A stretch of 61,244 bases of DNA from Campylobacteraceae bacterium (GTDB lineage Bacteria; Campylobacterota; Campylobacteria; Campylobacterales; Campylobacteraceae). Position 1 is the first letter of the stretch, and each line of letters opens with the position of its first letter. Below, piece by piece: positions 34,469 through 42,667 of this stretch. Under the pieces are notes generated by a model. The model searched no databases. It was not told the origin of the DNA and worked only from the letters and a program-made list of their open reading frames with translations. Where the stretch lies: assembly GCA_012519705.1 (NCBI GenBank), contig JAAYPR010000029.1:1-61244 (forward strand), written 5' to 3'. A program made the position numbers and the translations under genes.

Positions 34469-36298
34469 ATGAATGAAAATATAAAAAAAGATATAGTTAA
34501 AATTTCACTTGCTCTATTTTTCGTAACCATCTCATTTTTTACGCAAACCCCTGCTTTAAAAACCACTCTTTTACTCATAGCTTACGCCATCGTCGGATAT
34601 GAAATCATCATAAACGCTTATAAAAGCCTAAAAAATGGCGGTTTTTTAGATGAAAATTTCCTGATGAGCATCGCATCTTTTGGGGCGTTTATGGTTGGAG
34701 AGCAGATTGAGGCGGTTGCTATCATGCTTTTTTATAACATTGGCGAGGCATTTGAGGACTACTCGGTTAATAAATCACGAAAATCCATACAAGAAGCCAT
34801 GGATTTAGCCCCAGAATATGCAAATTTAAAAGCTAATGACAAAACCACAAAGGTTGATCCAAACTCTATAAATATAGATGACATCATCATTATAAAGCCA
34901 GGCGAGAGAGTTCCGCTTGACGGCGTTATCGTAAATGGTAGTTCTACTCTTGATACTTCAGCTTTAACTGGTGAGTCCTTGCCACAAGACGCAACGATTG
35001 GAGATGAGATCTTAAGCGGAGTTATAAATATAAACGGAGTTTTAGAAGTTAGAGTTACGAGCAAATTTGAAAACTCAACTGTAAGTAGGATTTTAGAACT
35101 TGTTGAGGATGCTAGTTCTAAAAAATCAACACAGGAGAAATTCATCACCAAATTTGCTAGGATTTATACCCCTATCGTGGTAAGCTTAGCTCTAATTATA
35201 GCTTTTATACCGCCTATTTTTATGGGAGATTTTAAGGGCTGGTTTTATAAAGCTTTGATTTTTTTAGTGGTTTCATGCCCTTGTGCTTTGGTTGTCTCAG
35301 TGCCACTTAGCTTTTTTGGTGGTATTGGTGGTGCTAGTAAAAAAGGAATTTTAGTTAAAGGAAGTAACTATTTGGAGAGTTTATCGAGAGTTAAAACCTT
35401 TGCTTTTGATAAAACTGGAACTCTTACAAAGGGTAAATTTAAGGTTTTTGAGATAAAAAATGAGAGCTTTGTATCAAAAGATGAACTTTTAAAACTTGCT
35501 GCTCACTCTCAAATTTACAGCTCTCACCCTATCGGAAAGTCAATTTTAAACTCATATAAAGAGCCAATAAATGAGAGTTTGGTAGAAAGTATAGAGGAAA
35601 TTTCAGGACAAGGGATAAAAGCTATAATTGATAGTAAAAAAGTTTTAATTGGAAACAAAAAACTTTTAAGTGAATTTGAGCTTCCACAAACTGATAAAAC
35701 CGCTACTTTTATGGCAGTTGATGGTAAATTTGCAGGTTATATAACTTTTATAGATGAGATAAGAGACAGCACAAAAGAGCTTATTCCATGGCTTAAAAAT
35801 CGTGGCATAAAAACTGCTATGATTACAGGTGACAAAGAAAGCGTAGCGTTAAATTTAGCAAAAGAGCTTAAAATTGATGAGTGTTTTGCAGAGCAACTTC
35901 CTGCTAACAAAGTAGCAAATTTAGAAAAACTGCTTTTAGAAAAACCTAAAAACAGCACCCTTGCTTATATAGGTGATGGGATAAATGACGCCCCTGTTTT
36001 AGCTAGAGCAGACGTTGGTATAGCTATGCTTGGAACTGACGCAGCGATGGAGGCTGGCGATATAGTGCTGATGGATAACAGTATCTCTAAAATAAAACAA
36101 GCGATTCTAATAGCTAAAAAAACTATAAATATCGCTTATCAAAATATAGTTTTTGCCATTGGGATTAAAATTTTAGTGATGATTTTAGCAGTGTTTGGCT
36201 TGGCAAATATCTGGATGGCGATTTTCGCTGATGTGGGGGTTACGATTTTAGTGATTTTAAACTCATTTAGAACTTTTATTTATGCAAGGAAGGTTTAA
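34469..36298 (+). CDS. zntA: Zinc/cadmium/lead-exporting P-type ATPase
   Basis: 609 residues from the ATG at 34469, which follows the HMA stop by 1 nt. P1B-type ATPase: TGES loop ALTGESLP, metal-binding membrane motif CPC in VVSCPCALVVSVPL, phosphorylation site FAFDKTGTLTKG, ATP-binding SHPIGKSIL (with the P1B His-Pro), and GDGINDAPVLA. CPCALVVS is the pattern of Zn/Cd/Pb exporters, not of copper exporters. No N-terminal metal-binding domain remains. A terminator-like hairpin follows. Confidence 0.93.
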   Translation: MNENIKKDIVKISLALFFVTISFFTQTPALKTTLLLIAYAIVGYEIIINAYKSLKNGGFLDENFLMSIASFGAFMVGEQIEAVAIMLFYNIGEAFEDYSVNKSRKSIQEAMDLAPEYANLKANDKTTKVDPNSINIDDIIIIKPGERVPLDGVIVNGSSTLDTSALTGESLPQDATIGDEILSGVININGVLEVRVTSKFENSTVSRILELVEDASSKKSTQEKFITKFARIYTPIVVSLALIIAFIPPIFMGDFKGWFYKALIFLVVSCPCALVVSVPLSFFGGIGGASKKGILVKGSNYLESLSRVKTFAFDKTGTLTKGKFKVFEIKNESFVSKDELLKLAAHSQIYSSHPIGKSILNSYKEPINESLVESIEEISGQGIKAIIDSKKVLIGNKKLLSEFELPQTDKTATFMAVDGKFAGYITFIDEIRDSTKELIPWLKNRGIKTAMITGDKESVALNLAKELKIDECFAEQLPANKVANLEKLLLEKPKNSTLAYIGDGINDAPVLARADVGIAMLGTDAAMEAGDIVLMDNSISKIKQAILIAKKTINIAYQNIVFAIGIKILVMILAVFGLANIWMAIFADVGVTILVILNSFRTFIYARKV

Positions 36299-36310
36299 AT
36301 AAAAAATAAT

Positions 36311-36333
36311 TTAAGCCCAAAATTTGGGCTTAA
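36311..36333. terminator. Hairpin between zntA and the aldehyde dehydrogenase gene
   Basis: Inverted repeat TTAAGCCCAAA / TTTGGGCTTAA (36311-36333). It lies between converging genes, so it can end both transcripts. Confidence 0.8.
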
Positions 36334-36363
36334 ATTTAATAAGACTAAATAATCTAATCAAGC

Positions 36364-37809
36364 TTAGAACGGATATTTATGGTTCCCCATTCCCTCAACT
36401 GTTACCCATTTTAACTCTGTCATCTCTTCTATTGAGAATTTTCCACCCTCGCGACCCAAACCACTCATCTTAACACCGCCAAATGGGATGTGAGCTTCAT
36501 CTTGAAGTGATGGTCCGTTTACGTGAAGCATACCAGTTTCTAACTCTTCGGCACATTTTAAGTAGCTTTCAATGTTTTGAGTGATAACTGTCGCACTTAG
36601 TCCGTAGTCATTGTTGTTTGCAAGTTCGATCGCATGGTCTAAATCTCTTGCTTTTGAGATAGCTACAACTGGCCCAAACGCTTCTGTTTTAAACAGATCC
36701 ATATCAGGCGTTACATCAGCCACAGTTGTTGGCCAATAGAAATTACCCTCGTGTCTAAATCCAGTTAAAACTCTTGCACCTTTGCTTTTTGCGTCGCTAA
36801 CAAGCCCATCGATAAACCCACACTGAGTTCCTGAAATAAGCGGCCCGATAACTGTTTTAGGATCAGATGGATCGCCAACTTGAAGTGAATCAACTTTTTT
36901 AGCAAACATCTCACAAAACTCATCGTAAATTTTCTCATGAACGATAACTCTAGATCCTGCCATACAAATTTGCCCTTGGTGCATGAAAATTCCAAAAAAC
37001 GCTGTATCAACTGCGTATTTAACATCTGCATCTTCAAGTGCAAGAACAGGGCTTTTGCCACCTAGTTCAAATGTGCATTTTTTCATATATTTTGCTGCAC
37101 TTTGAGCGATGTGAGCTCCAACTTTTGTTGAGCCTGTAAATGTTATTTTTGCGATTCTTTTATCCTCTTGGAAAGTATCGCCTAAAACTGAACTTGAGCA
37201 TGGAATGATGTTTAAAACACCTTTTGGAAGCCCAGCTTCTTCAAAAATTTCTCCAAAGATTAGCCCGCAAACTGCTGCGTTTGTTGATGGTTTTAAAACA
37301 AAGGTATTTCCAGCTGCAAGAGCGAACGCGAACTTTTTAGAGCTTAGTATCATCGGTGCGTTAAACGGTGAAATTCCAGCAACTACGCCAAGTGGCTGTC
37401 TAATCGCGTAAGAAAACACATTCTCATCATTTGAAACAAATGTATATCCGCCAACTCTTCTTGCCTCACCTGCTGCAACTCTTAAAATATCGCTTACAAC
37501 GCCTATTTCAAAGTTACATTTTGCAACAGTTGAGCCACTCTCACGCATTAGAATTTCCCTAATCTCCGCAGCACGTCTATCAAAAATATCAGCTGCTCTT
37601 AATAAAAGAGCCTCTTTTTCTCTTGGAGTTGTTTTAGCCCACGCTTTTTGTGCTTTATACGCACTATCAATCGCTAGCTCGATATCTTCTTTACTTGCTA
37701 GATGAAATTTAGCAAAAACAGAACCATCAGCCGGGTTGATACTCTCAGCCACTTGATTGTTACTTGAGCTTCTAAACTCACCATTTATATATAGTTTGTA
37801 TTCTTTCAT
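36364..37809 (-). CDS. NAD(P)-dependent aldehyde dehydrogenase, PchA-like
   Basis: 481 residues. Aldehyde dehydrogenase superfamily: catalytic Cys in FMHQGQICMAGSRVIV, general-base Glu in CTFELGGKSPVLALEDAD, NAD loop GVVAGISPFNAPM and FTGSTKVGAHI, and the C-terminal FGGVKMSGLGREGG. The closest class I can place it in is the benzaldehyde/vanillin type. It is divergent from the p-cresol methylhydroxylase genes and would turn 4-hydroxybenzaldehyde into 4-hydroxybenzoate. In Pseudomonas the pchA gene does this. The specific substrate is inferred from context. It starts with AGGAGA just upstream. Confidence 0.8.
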   Translation of the reverse strand: MKEYKLYINGEFRSSSNNQVAESINPADGSVFAKFHLASKEDIELAIDSAYKAQKAWAKTTPREKEALLLRAADIFDRRAAEIREILMRESGSTVAKCNFEIGVVSDILRVAAGEARRVGGYTFVSNDENVFSYAIRQPLGVVAGISPFNAPMILSSKKFAFALAAGNTFVLKPSTNAAVCGLIFGEIFEEAGLPKGVLNIIPCSSSVLGDTFQEDKRIAKITFTGSTKVGAHIAQSAAKYMKKCTFELGGKSPVLALEDADVKYAVDTAFFGIFMHQGQICMAGSRVIVHEKIYDEFCEMFAKKVDSLQVGDPSDPKTVIGPLISGTQCGFIDGLVSDAKSKGARVLTGFRHEGNFYWPTTVADVTPDMDLFKTEAFGPVVAISKARDLDHAIELANNNDYGLSATVITQNIESYLKCAEELETGMLHVNGPSLQDEAHIPFGGVKMSGLGREGGKFSIEEMTELKWVTVEGMGNHKYPF

Positions 37810-37854
37810 AATACTCTCCTGTTGAATTTAATTTTTCAGATTATACATTTTGTT

Positions 37855-37986
37855 TTGTTAACAATTGTTGTTTTTTAGTAAAACTGTTATAAATTTTTGT
37901 TTTTTTAACAAAAGTGTTACTTTTTGAACACATATTAAAATATTTTTAAAGTTTTTAATCTTTATTTACTATATTAACATTATAAT
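37855..37986. promoter_or_regulatory. Divergent pch promoter region with overlapping dyads
   Basis: 224-nt gap between the aldehyde dehydrogenase and cytochrome genes. TTGTTAACAA (37855-37864) and AACAATTGTT (37860-37869) are overlapping perfect palindromes. TAACA-AAAG-TGTTA (37906-37919) is a third dyad with the half-site spacing of Crp/Fnr-family sites. TATAAT (37981-37986) suits the plus-strand start, with AAGGAG before the ATG. The regulator is not in the window. Confidence 0.5.
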
Positions 37987-38033
37987 TTGCCGTAAGACAA
38001 TTGATTTGTTTTAATTCATTATAAGGAGATGAG

Positions 38034-38402
38034 ATGCTAAAAGATCTTACAAAAAAATCTTTAGGCAAGGCCGTTTTAGCAACGATTTTTGCTTCTTTGC
38101 TACCACTTTCTGCTTTTTCTGCTGAAACAAAAGAAGAAATTGAAAGAAACTGGAAAAGCCCACAAGAAGCTTACGACAAAGTCTGTGCATATTGCCACGA
38201 AATAAGCGTTGCGAAGCACTATAACATCAATGAGGCTTACCCGGAAGATGTTGTAGAGGTAAGAGCTGAGTATATTTTTGATTTAGTTAGACACGGTTTT
38301 AACGCTATGCCACCATTTAGAGAGGTTGAAATAGATAGTGCAACTCTAAAAGAACTAGCTACCGAACTAGCTAAAGGTAAAATTGAGGCACGTTTCAAAT
38401 GA
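38034..38402 (+). CDS. pchC: Cytochrome c subunit of p-cresol methylhydroxylase-like enzyme
   Basis: 122 residues. Sec signal ends near AFSA|E. One haem c site CAYCH (Cys51, Cys54, His55), and a likely axial Met92 in HGFNAMPPF. A small class I cytochrome c. In p-cresol methylhydroxylase, PchC accepts electrons from the flavin of PchF and passes them to other cytochromes. Its stop overlaps the next start as ATGA. The call rests on its neighbourhood with pchF and on the form of the cytochrome. Confidence 0.85.
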   Translation: MLKDLTKKSLGKAVLATIFASLLPLSAFSAETKEEIERNWKSPQEAYDKVCAYCHEISVAKHYNINEAYPEDVVEVRAEYIFDLVRHGFNAMPPFREVEIDSATLKELATELAKGKIEARFK

Positions 38403-39016
38403 TAGTAGATGAAAAAAGAAGATTGGCACTAAAAGGCATGGGAGCCTTGTGGGCTATGAGCACACTTGGAGTTAGCCTAAATGCTAATGAAATAAAAAAC
38501 AACGCGGGAAAAGAGAAGCTTTTAGTTTTAGTTTCAAGAGAAAAGGAGAGTTTTCTTGATGGCTTAAATGAAACTAAAGTTTATGATAAAGTAGTAAGAG
38601 AAGTTGATTTTGCAGGGAATTTCTCAGATTCACGTAAAATTTTAGAAAATGAGTTTGTTAAAGGTGATGCTAAAAAAGTAGTTGGAATTTTAGATAATGC
38701 AAACTTTGTGATTTTATCTGAACTACTAAAAAGACACAACAGCACTTTTGAAATGCAAATTTTCCACAACTCAGCTGGTGAAAAACTTACTCACCTAGCT
38801 AATGCAAACGGTCTATCAAAATCGTTTTTTAACACGACAACATCACTGTTAAAAGATGAAAACTGGTCATATATGATAGGTTATGCACTTGGAAGTGGAG
38901 ACTTTAGTCAAAGTTTCTTTAGAAACTCAAACTCACAAAAAGTAGAGAGTTTTACTCAAAAAGATGTAAAACTTGTATCATTTATAATTCAAAAAAAGGA
39001 AGTAACAAATGTCTAA
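38399..39016 (+). CDS. Tat-signal protein between pchC and pchF (PchX-like position)
   Basis: 205 residues. The N-terminus KRRLALKGMGALWAMSTLG has a twin-arginine pair followed by a hydrophobic core ending near LNANE, so it looks like a Tat signal. The mature part has no family I recognise; it is mainly helix and beta with no cysteines. It overlaps pchC by 4 nt and pchF by 8 nt, so it is made with them. A gene of unknown role, pchX, is reported from memory in the same position of the Pseudomonas putida cluster (pchA, pchC, pchX, pchF). A role in exporting or assembling PchF is a hypothesis. Confidence 0.7.
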   Translation: MIVDEKRRLALKGMGALWAMSTLGVSLNANEIKNNAGKEKLLVLVSREKESFLDGLNETKVYDKVVREVDFAGNFSDSRKILENEFVKGDAKKVVGILDNANFVILSELLKRHNSTFEMQIFHNSAGEKLTHLANANGLSKSFFNTTTSLLKDENWSYMIGYALGSGDFSQSFFRNSNSQKVESFTQKDVKLVSFIIQKKEVTNV

Positions 39017-40580
39017 ATATTTAAGCTTACCACCAAAAGTAACTGAAGAGATTATGGATAAAGCGGTTGCTGAGTTTACTAAAATAGTAGGTAAAAGAAA
39101 CATCTACATCACAAAAGAAGAGATGGCACCATATACAAAAGTTATGATGGCTACAAAAATCGAAGACCTTATGCCAAGCATCGCTATGGCTCCAAAAAGC
39201 GTTGAAGAAATTCAAGCTATCCTAGAAGTTTGTAACAAATACAAAGTTCCCGTATGGGCGTTCTCAACTGGTAAAAACCTAGGCTATGGCTCAACATCAC
39301 CTGCAAGAACTGGAACAGCCCTGCTTGACTTAGGTAGAATGAATAAAATCCTTGAAGTAAACGAAAAGCTAGGCTATGCTTTGGTTGAGCCTGGTGTTAC
39401 TTATCAGGATTTATACGACTATCTAAAAGAGAGAAATATCCCACTATGGTTAAGTTTCTCAGCTCCAAGTGCAATCGCAGGACCTCTTGGAAACACAGCT
39501 GATAGGGGCGTTGGCTATACTCCTTATGGTGAACACTTTATGTTTCAATGCGGCATGGAAGTTGTCCTAGCTGATGGACAAGTTCTAAGAACTGGTATGG
39601 GTGGGATAGAAAACTCAAACTCATGGCAAGTATTTAAATGGGGTTATGGACCATATTTAGATGGAATTTTCACTCAATCAAACTATGGAATTATCACAAA
39701 AATGGGCATTTGGTTAATGCCAGAACCGCCTGTTTATAAACCATTTTCTATAAGCTTCCCTAAAGAAGAAGACGTAGTTGACATCGTTGATAAACTACTT
39801 CCATTAAGACTTGCAAACATCATCCCTAACTCATTTACGATAGGTAGTACTGTTTATGAAGCACCAATCGTTGCAAACAGAGGTGACTACCACACAGGAC
39901 CAGGTCATATAACAGACGAAGAGCTTGCAAAACTTAGAAAAGAGCATAAACTTGGTGCTTGGACAGTATTTGCTGCACTTTATGGCGATGAAGTTACAGT
40001 TGAACATAACTGGAAAATAGTTCAGTCAGTATTTGCCGATAGACCAGATGTTACCTACCACACTGAAGAAGATATGGGGCATGACCCGATTTTTAGATAT
40101 AGAGCAAGTCTAATGAAAGGTGAGCCAAACTTACAAGAGTTTAGCCTTTATAACTGGAAAGGAGGTGGAGGAAGTATGTGGTTTGCACCTGTTGCACCAG
40201 CTACTGGAGACCATACCCTAAAACAAAAAAACCTAGCTAAGAAAATTCTAAACAAATACGGACTTGACTATGTTGGTGAGTTCATCGTTGGTATGAGAGA
40301 CCTACACCACATCGTTGACGTTGTTTATGATAGAACAAACGAGGAAGAAAGGATTAACGCTAAAGCTGCATTTAGCGAGCTAATCCAAGAGTTTGCAAAA
40401 GAAGGCTATGGAATGTATAGAACAAATACAGGACATATGGATGAAGTTGGAGCGACATTTGGTTTTGCGATGCAAGATACGTTCCACAAAATCAAAAAAG
40501 CACTTGATCCAAACAACATCATCGCACCTGGCAAATCAGGTATCGACCTAAACACTTGGAGAGTACAAGAAAAATCTTAA
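39009..40580 (+). CDS. pchF: 4-cresol dehydrogenase (hydroxylating) flavoprotein subunit
   Basis: 523 residues, VAO/PCMH flavin family. FAD-binding (PP-loop) region STGKNLGYGSTSP and the block SAPSAIAGPLGNTADRGVGY, TPYGEHFMFQCGMEVVLADG. The Tyr that carries covalent FAD in Pseudomonas PchF (Tyr384) is kept as Tyr381 in SLYNWKGGGGSMWF. VAO uses a His elsewhere. Further active-site matches are GYGMYRTN (Tyr-Arg) and MRDLHHIVDVVYDR. It would oxidise p-cresol to 4-hydroxybenzaldehyde, passing electrons to the cytochrome. It has no signal peptide. A perfect palindromic terminator follows. Confidence 0.9.
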   Translation: MSKYLSLPPKVTEEIMDKAVAEFTKIVGKRNIYITKEEMAPYTKVMMATKIEDLMPSIAMAPKSVEEIQAILEVCNKYKVPVWAFSTGKNLGYGSTSPARTGTALLDLGRMNKILEVNEKLGYALVEPGVTYQDLYDYLKERNIPLWLSFSAPSAIAGPLGNTADRGVGYTPYGEHFMFQCGMEVVLADGQVLRTGMGGIENSNSWQVFKWGYGPYLDGIFTQSNYGIITKMGIWLMPEPPVYKPFSISFPKEEDVVDIVDKLLPLRLANIIPNSFTIGSTVYEAPIVANRGDYHTGPGHITDEELAKLRKEHKLGAWTVFAALYGDEVTVEHNWKIVQSVFADRPDVTYHTEEDMGHDPIFRYRASLMKGEPNLQEFSLYNWKGGGGSMWFAPVAPATGDHTLKQKNLAKKILNKYGLDYVGEFIVGMRDLHHIVDVVYDRTNEEERINAKAAFSELIQEFAKEGYGMYRTNTGHMDEVGATFGFAMQDTFHKIKKALDPNNIIAPGKSGIDLNTWRVQEKS

Positions 40581-40604
40581 TCTAAGATTTTATACTGCTT
40601 TTTA

Positions 40605-40634
40605 AATGTTAGCCCTAAATTTAGGGCTAACATT
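40605..40634 (+). terminator. Terminator after pchF
   Basis: A 30-bp perfect palindrome with arms AATGTTAGCCCTAAA / TTTAGGGCTAACATT, 24 nt after the stop. Confidence 0.85.
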
Positions 40635-40659
40635 CTACAAAAAGAGAAATTTCACCCAC

Positions 40660-41180
40660 TCGTCATTGCGAGATTTTCGTAGAAAATCGTGGCAATCCAG
40701 ACCTTGAATTCAAAAAGAGACTTAGGGCTAAATTTGCCAAATTTCACTTTCAAAATTTAAAAACTAGATTGCTTCACTATCGTTCGCAATGACCGATGGA
40801 GAGTGATCTGTTTAGTTTTTACTTTTAGTAATGACTGGTGGAAAATATCTAAATTTAAAACCAAAGTTCAATAAAAACACGTTCTGCCCGTCATTGCGAG
40901 ATTTCCGTAGAAAATCGTGGCAATCTTTACCTTGAATTTAAAATAAGTTTTAAAGCCAAATTTATAAAAACATCTACTACACGTCATTGCGAGGAGCAAA
41001 GCGACGAAGCAATCCATAAAATAAAAGCTTGATAAATTTATAAGATTTCTACTTAAAGAAATTCATATCGATAGATTTAAAAAATAAAACCTTTAAATTC
41101 AACAAAAATTTTAATTCTAAATTTAACTCAAAATTTATTCAAATGGATTGCCACGCTTGCTAACGCAAGCTCGCAATGAC
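40660..41180. repeat. Cluster of GTCATTGCGA...GCAATC repeat units (B)
   Basis: In the 701-nt gap between pchF and acpS. Units: 40660-40699, 40767-40793 (inverted), 40889-40925, 40982-41014 and 41145-41180 (inverted). A decayed copy is near 40831-40852. Centres differ: ATTTTCGTAGAAAAT hairpin, GGAGCAAAGCGACG, CTTCACTATCG. Ends are imperfect inverted repeats. AT-rich sequence separates them. No gene in the gap. Confidence 0.85.
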
Positions 41181-41281
41181 TGGTAGAAGTAAATTTAACT
41201 ATTACCCATCAAATTTCACTCAAATTTACCAACTCTCAAGCAAATTTTAGAAATAATAGCCTTTAAATTTAAAGGACTAAA

Positions 41282-41626
41282 ATGATAGGTATAGACATAG
41301 TTGTAGTTAGTAGAATCGCGAATTTAAAAGCTAAATTTGGTGATAAATTCTTGCATCGCTTCTTAAACGAAGACGAGATAGAGCTAATAAAAAATGATGA
41401 GAGTTTGGCTGGGTTTTACGCTGCAAAGGAAGCAGTTTCTAAAGCCCTAGGCACAGGCATTGGAAGTGAGTTTTCGTTTTTAGATGTTGAAATTTATAAA
41501 GATAATAAAAACGCACCAAAATTAAAGTTCAAAGACGAAATAGTAGAAAAATTTGGGATAAAAAACTCAAGTCTAAGCATAAGCCACGACGGCGGATTTG
41601 CCATCGCAGCTGTTATAATAAATTAG
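41282..41626 (+). CDS. acpS: Holo-[acyl-carrier-protein] synthase
   Basis: 114 residues. The N-terminus reads [15 protein letters not shown] (Mg-binding Asp5), then [19 protein letters not shown] (the signature Lys-Glu), and the C-terminal [17 protein letters not shown]. It transfers phosphopantetheine from CoA to ACP. The ribosome site is AAAGGACTAAA. Confidence 0.95.
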   Translation: MIGIDIVVVSRIANLKAKFGDKFLHRFLNEDEIELIKNDESLAGFYAAKEAVSKALGTGIGSEFSFLDVEIYKDNKNAPKLKFKDEIVEKFGIKNSSLSISHDGGFAIAAVIIN

Positions 41627-41628
41627 AT

Positions 41629-41847
41629 TTATTTAGGAAGATCAAGGGCTAGGATTCTTTTTTTATCAATCGGACAAAACTGAGTCACATACTCGTATGC
41701 TTCCTCATAATCATCATCCATAAAGCCCGCAACTTTAACCATAAGTTCGTATAATTCCTCATCGTCCATATGGTCAAAATCTTTATACTCCTCTAAAACT
41801 TCTAGTAGATAAGCCTCAAGTTCTAACTCATCATATGTCATAAACAA
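41629..41847 (-). CDS. Small acidic protein of unknown function
   Basis: 72 residues, strongly acidic (YDELELEAYLLEVLEEY, then DDDYEEAYEYV) and helical, with one Cys. Ends 2 nt from acpS and converges with it. It has its own ribosome site (AGGAGAA). I know no function. Confidence 0.7.
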   Translation of the reverse strand: MFMTYDELELEAYLLEVLEEYKDFDHMDDEELYELMVKVAGFMDDDYEEAYEYVTQFCPIDKKRILALDLPK

Positions 41848-42004
41848 TTCTCCTAAAAATAAATTTCCGAACTATAGCGAAATAATCTCAATATTTCAAG
41901 GAAATTGGGGATTTTATTGGATTTTTAAGTTTTTTGTTTTTGTAGCCTAACTAGAGCCCTGTTTGTTTTATAAATTTAAGCAAATTTATAACAATTTTTC
42001 TACT

Positions 42005-42667
42005 TTACCCAAGCCTCACAATCCTACCACCAAGCCTTTTTGCTTGTTCAAGGTTGTGAGTTGCGATGATGATGGTGTATTTTTTAGATAAATTTAGCAA
42101 AAGCTCTTCGATTATAAGCATATTTTTCATATCAAGAGATGAACATGGCTCATCAAAGATGAGTATTTCAGGTGAAGTTGTTAGCATTCTAGCTATGCAA
42201 AGGCGTTGTTTTTGACCGCCTGAGAGATTTTTAGCAGGTTGTTTTAGATTGTCCCCTATTTCGCCATATAAATTTACACTTTTTAAAAGCTCTTTTAGTC
42301 TCTCATTTTTGTTTTTTATCTTGCCTTCGTAAAATTTCATAGCATAAGTTAGGTTTTTTTCTATGCTTAAATCAAACGGTTTTGAGTCTTGAAAAAGCAT
42401 AGCCATTTTTCGTTTTAGCCAAATTCTATCTTTGGTTTTTATGCTCTCGCCCTTAAATAAAATTTCGCCTTCATACCTTCCCCCGCACTCCTCTAAAAAG
42501 CCGTTTAACGCTTTTAAAAAAGTTGATTTCCCACACCCCGAAGCTCCCATGATGCAGACTATTTCATTTTCTTTTATTTCTAAGTTTAACTCTTTTAGGA
42601 CTAAATTTTCACTGTAGTATAAACTAAGATTTTTTATAGATAAAACGTTTGACAATTTTTTCTCCAA
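42005..42667 (-). CDS. pstB: Phosphate ABC transporter ATP-binding protein
   Basis: 220 residues. Walker A MGASGCGKSTFLKAL, signature NLSGGQKQRLCIARML, Walker B ILIFDEPCSSLD, switch His in IIATHNL. PstB is usually ~250 residues. This one is slightly short, mostly at the N-terminus and C-terminus. The first 44 nt overlap pstA, and a TTG at 42655 (LSNVLSIKN) would be a later alternative start. It powers phosphate uptake. No phoU is adjacent, so phosphate signalling may be organised elsewhere. Confidence 0.88.
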   Translation of the reverse strand: MEKKLSNVLSIKNLSLYYSENLVLKELNLEIKENEIVCIMGASGCGKSTFLKALNGFLEECGGRYEGEILFKGESIKTKDRIWLKRKMAMLFQDSKPFDLSIEKNLTYAMKFYEGKIKNKNERLKELLKSVNLYGEIGDNLKQPAKNLSGGQKQRLCIARMLTTSPEILIFDEPCSSLDMKNMLIIEELLLNLSKKYTIIIATHNLEQAKRLGGRIVRLG

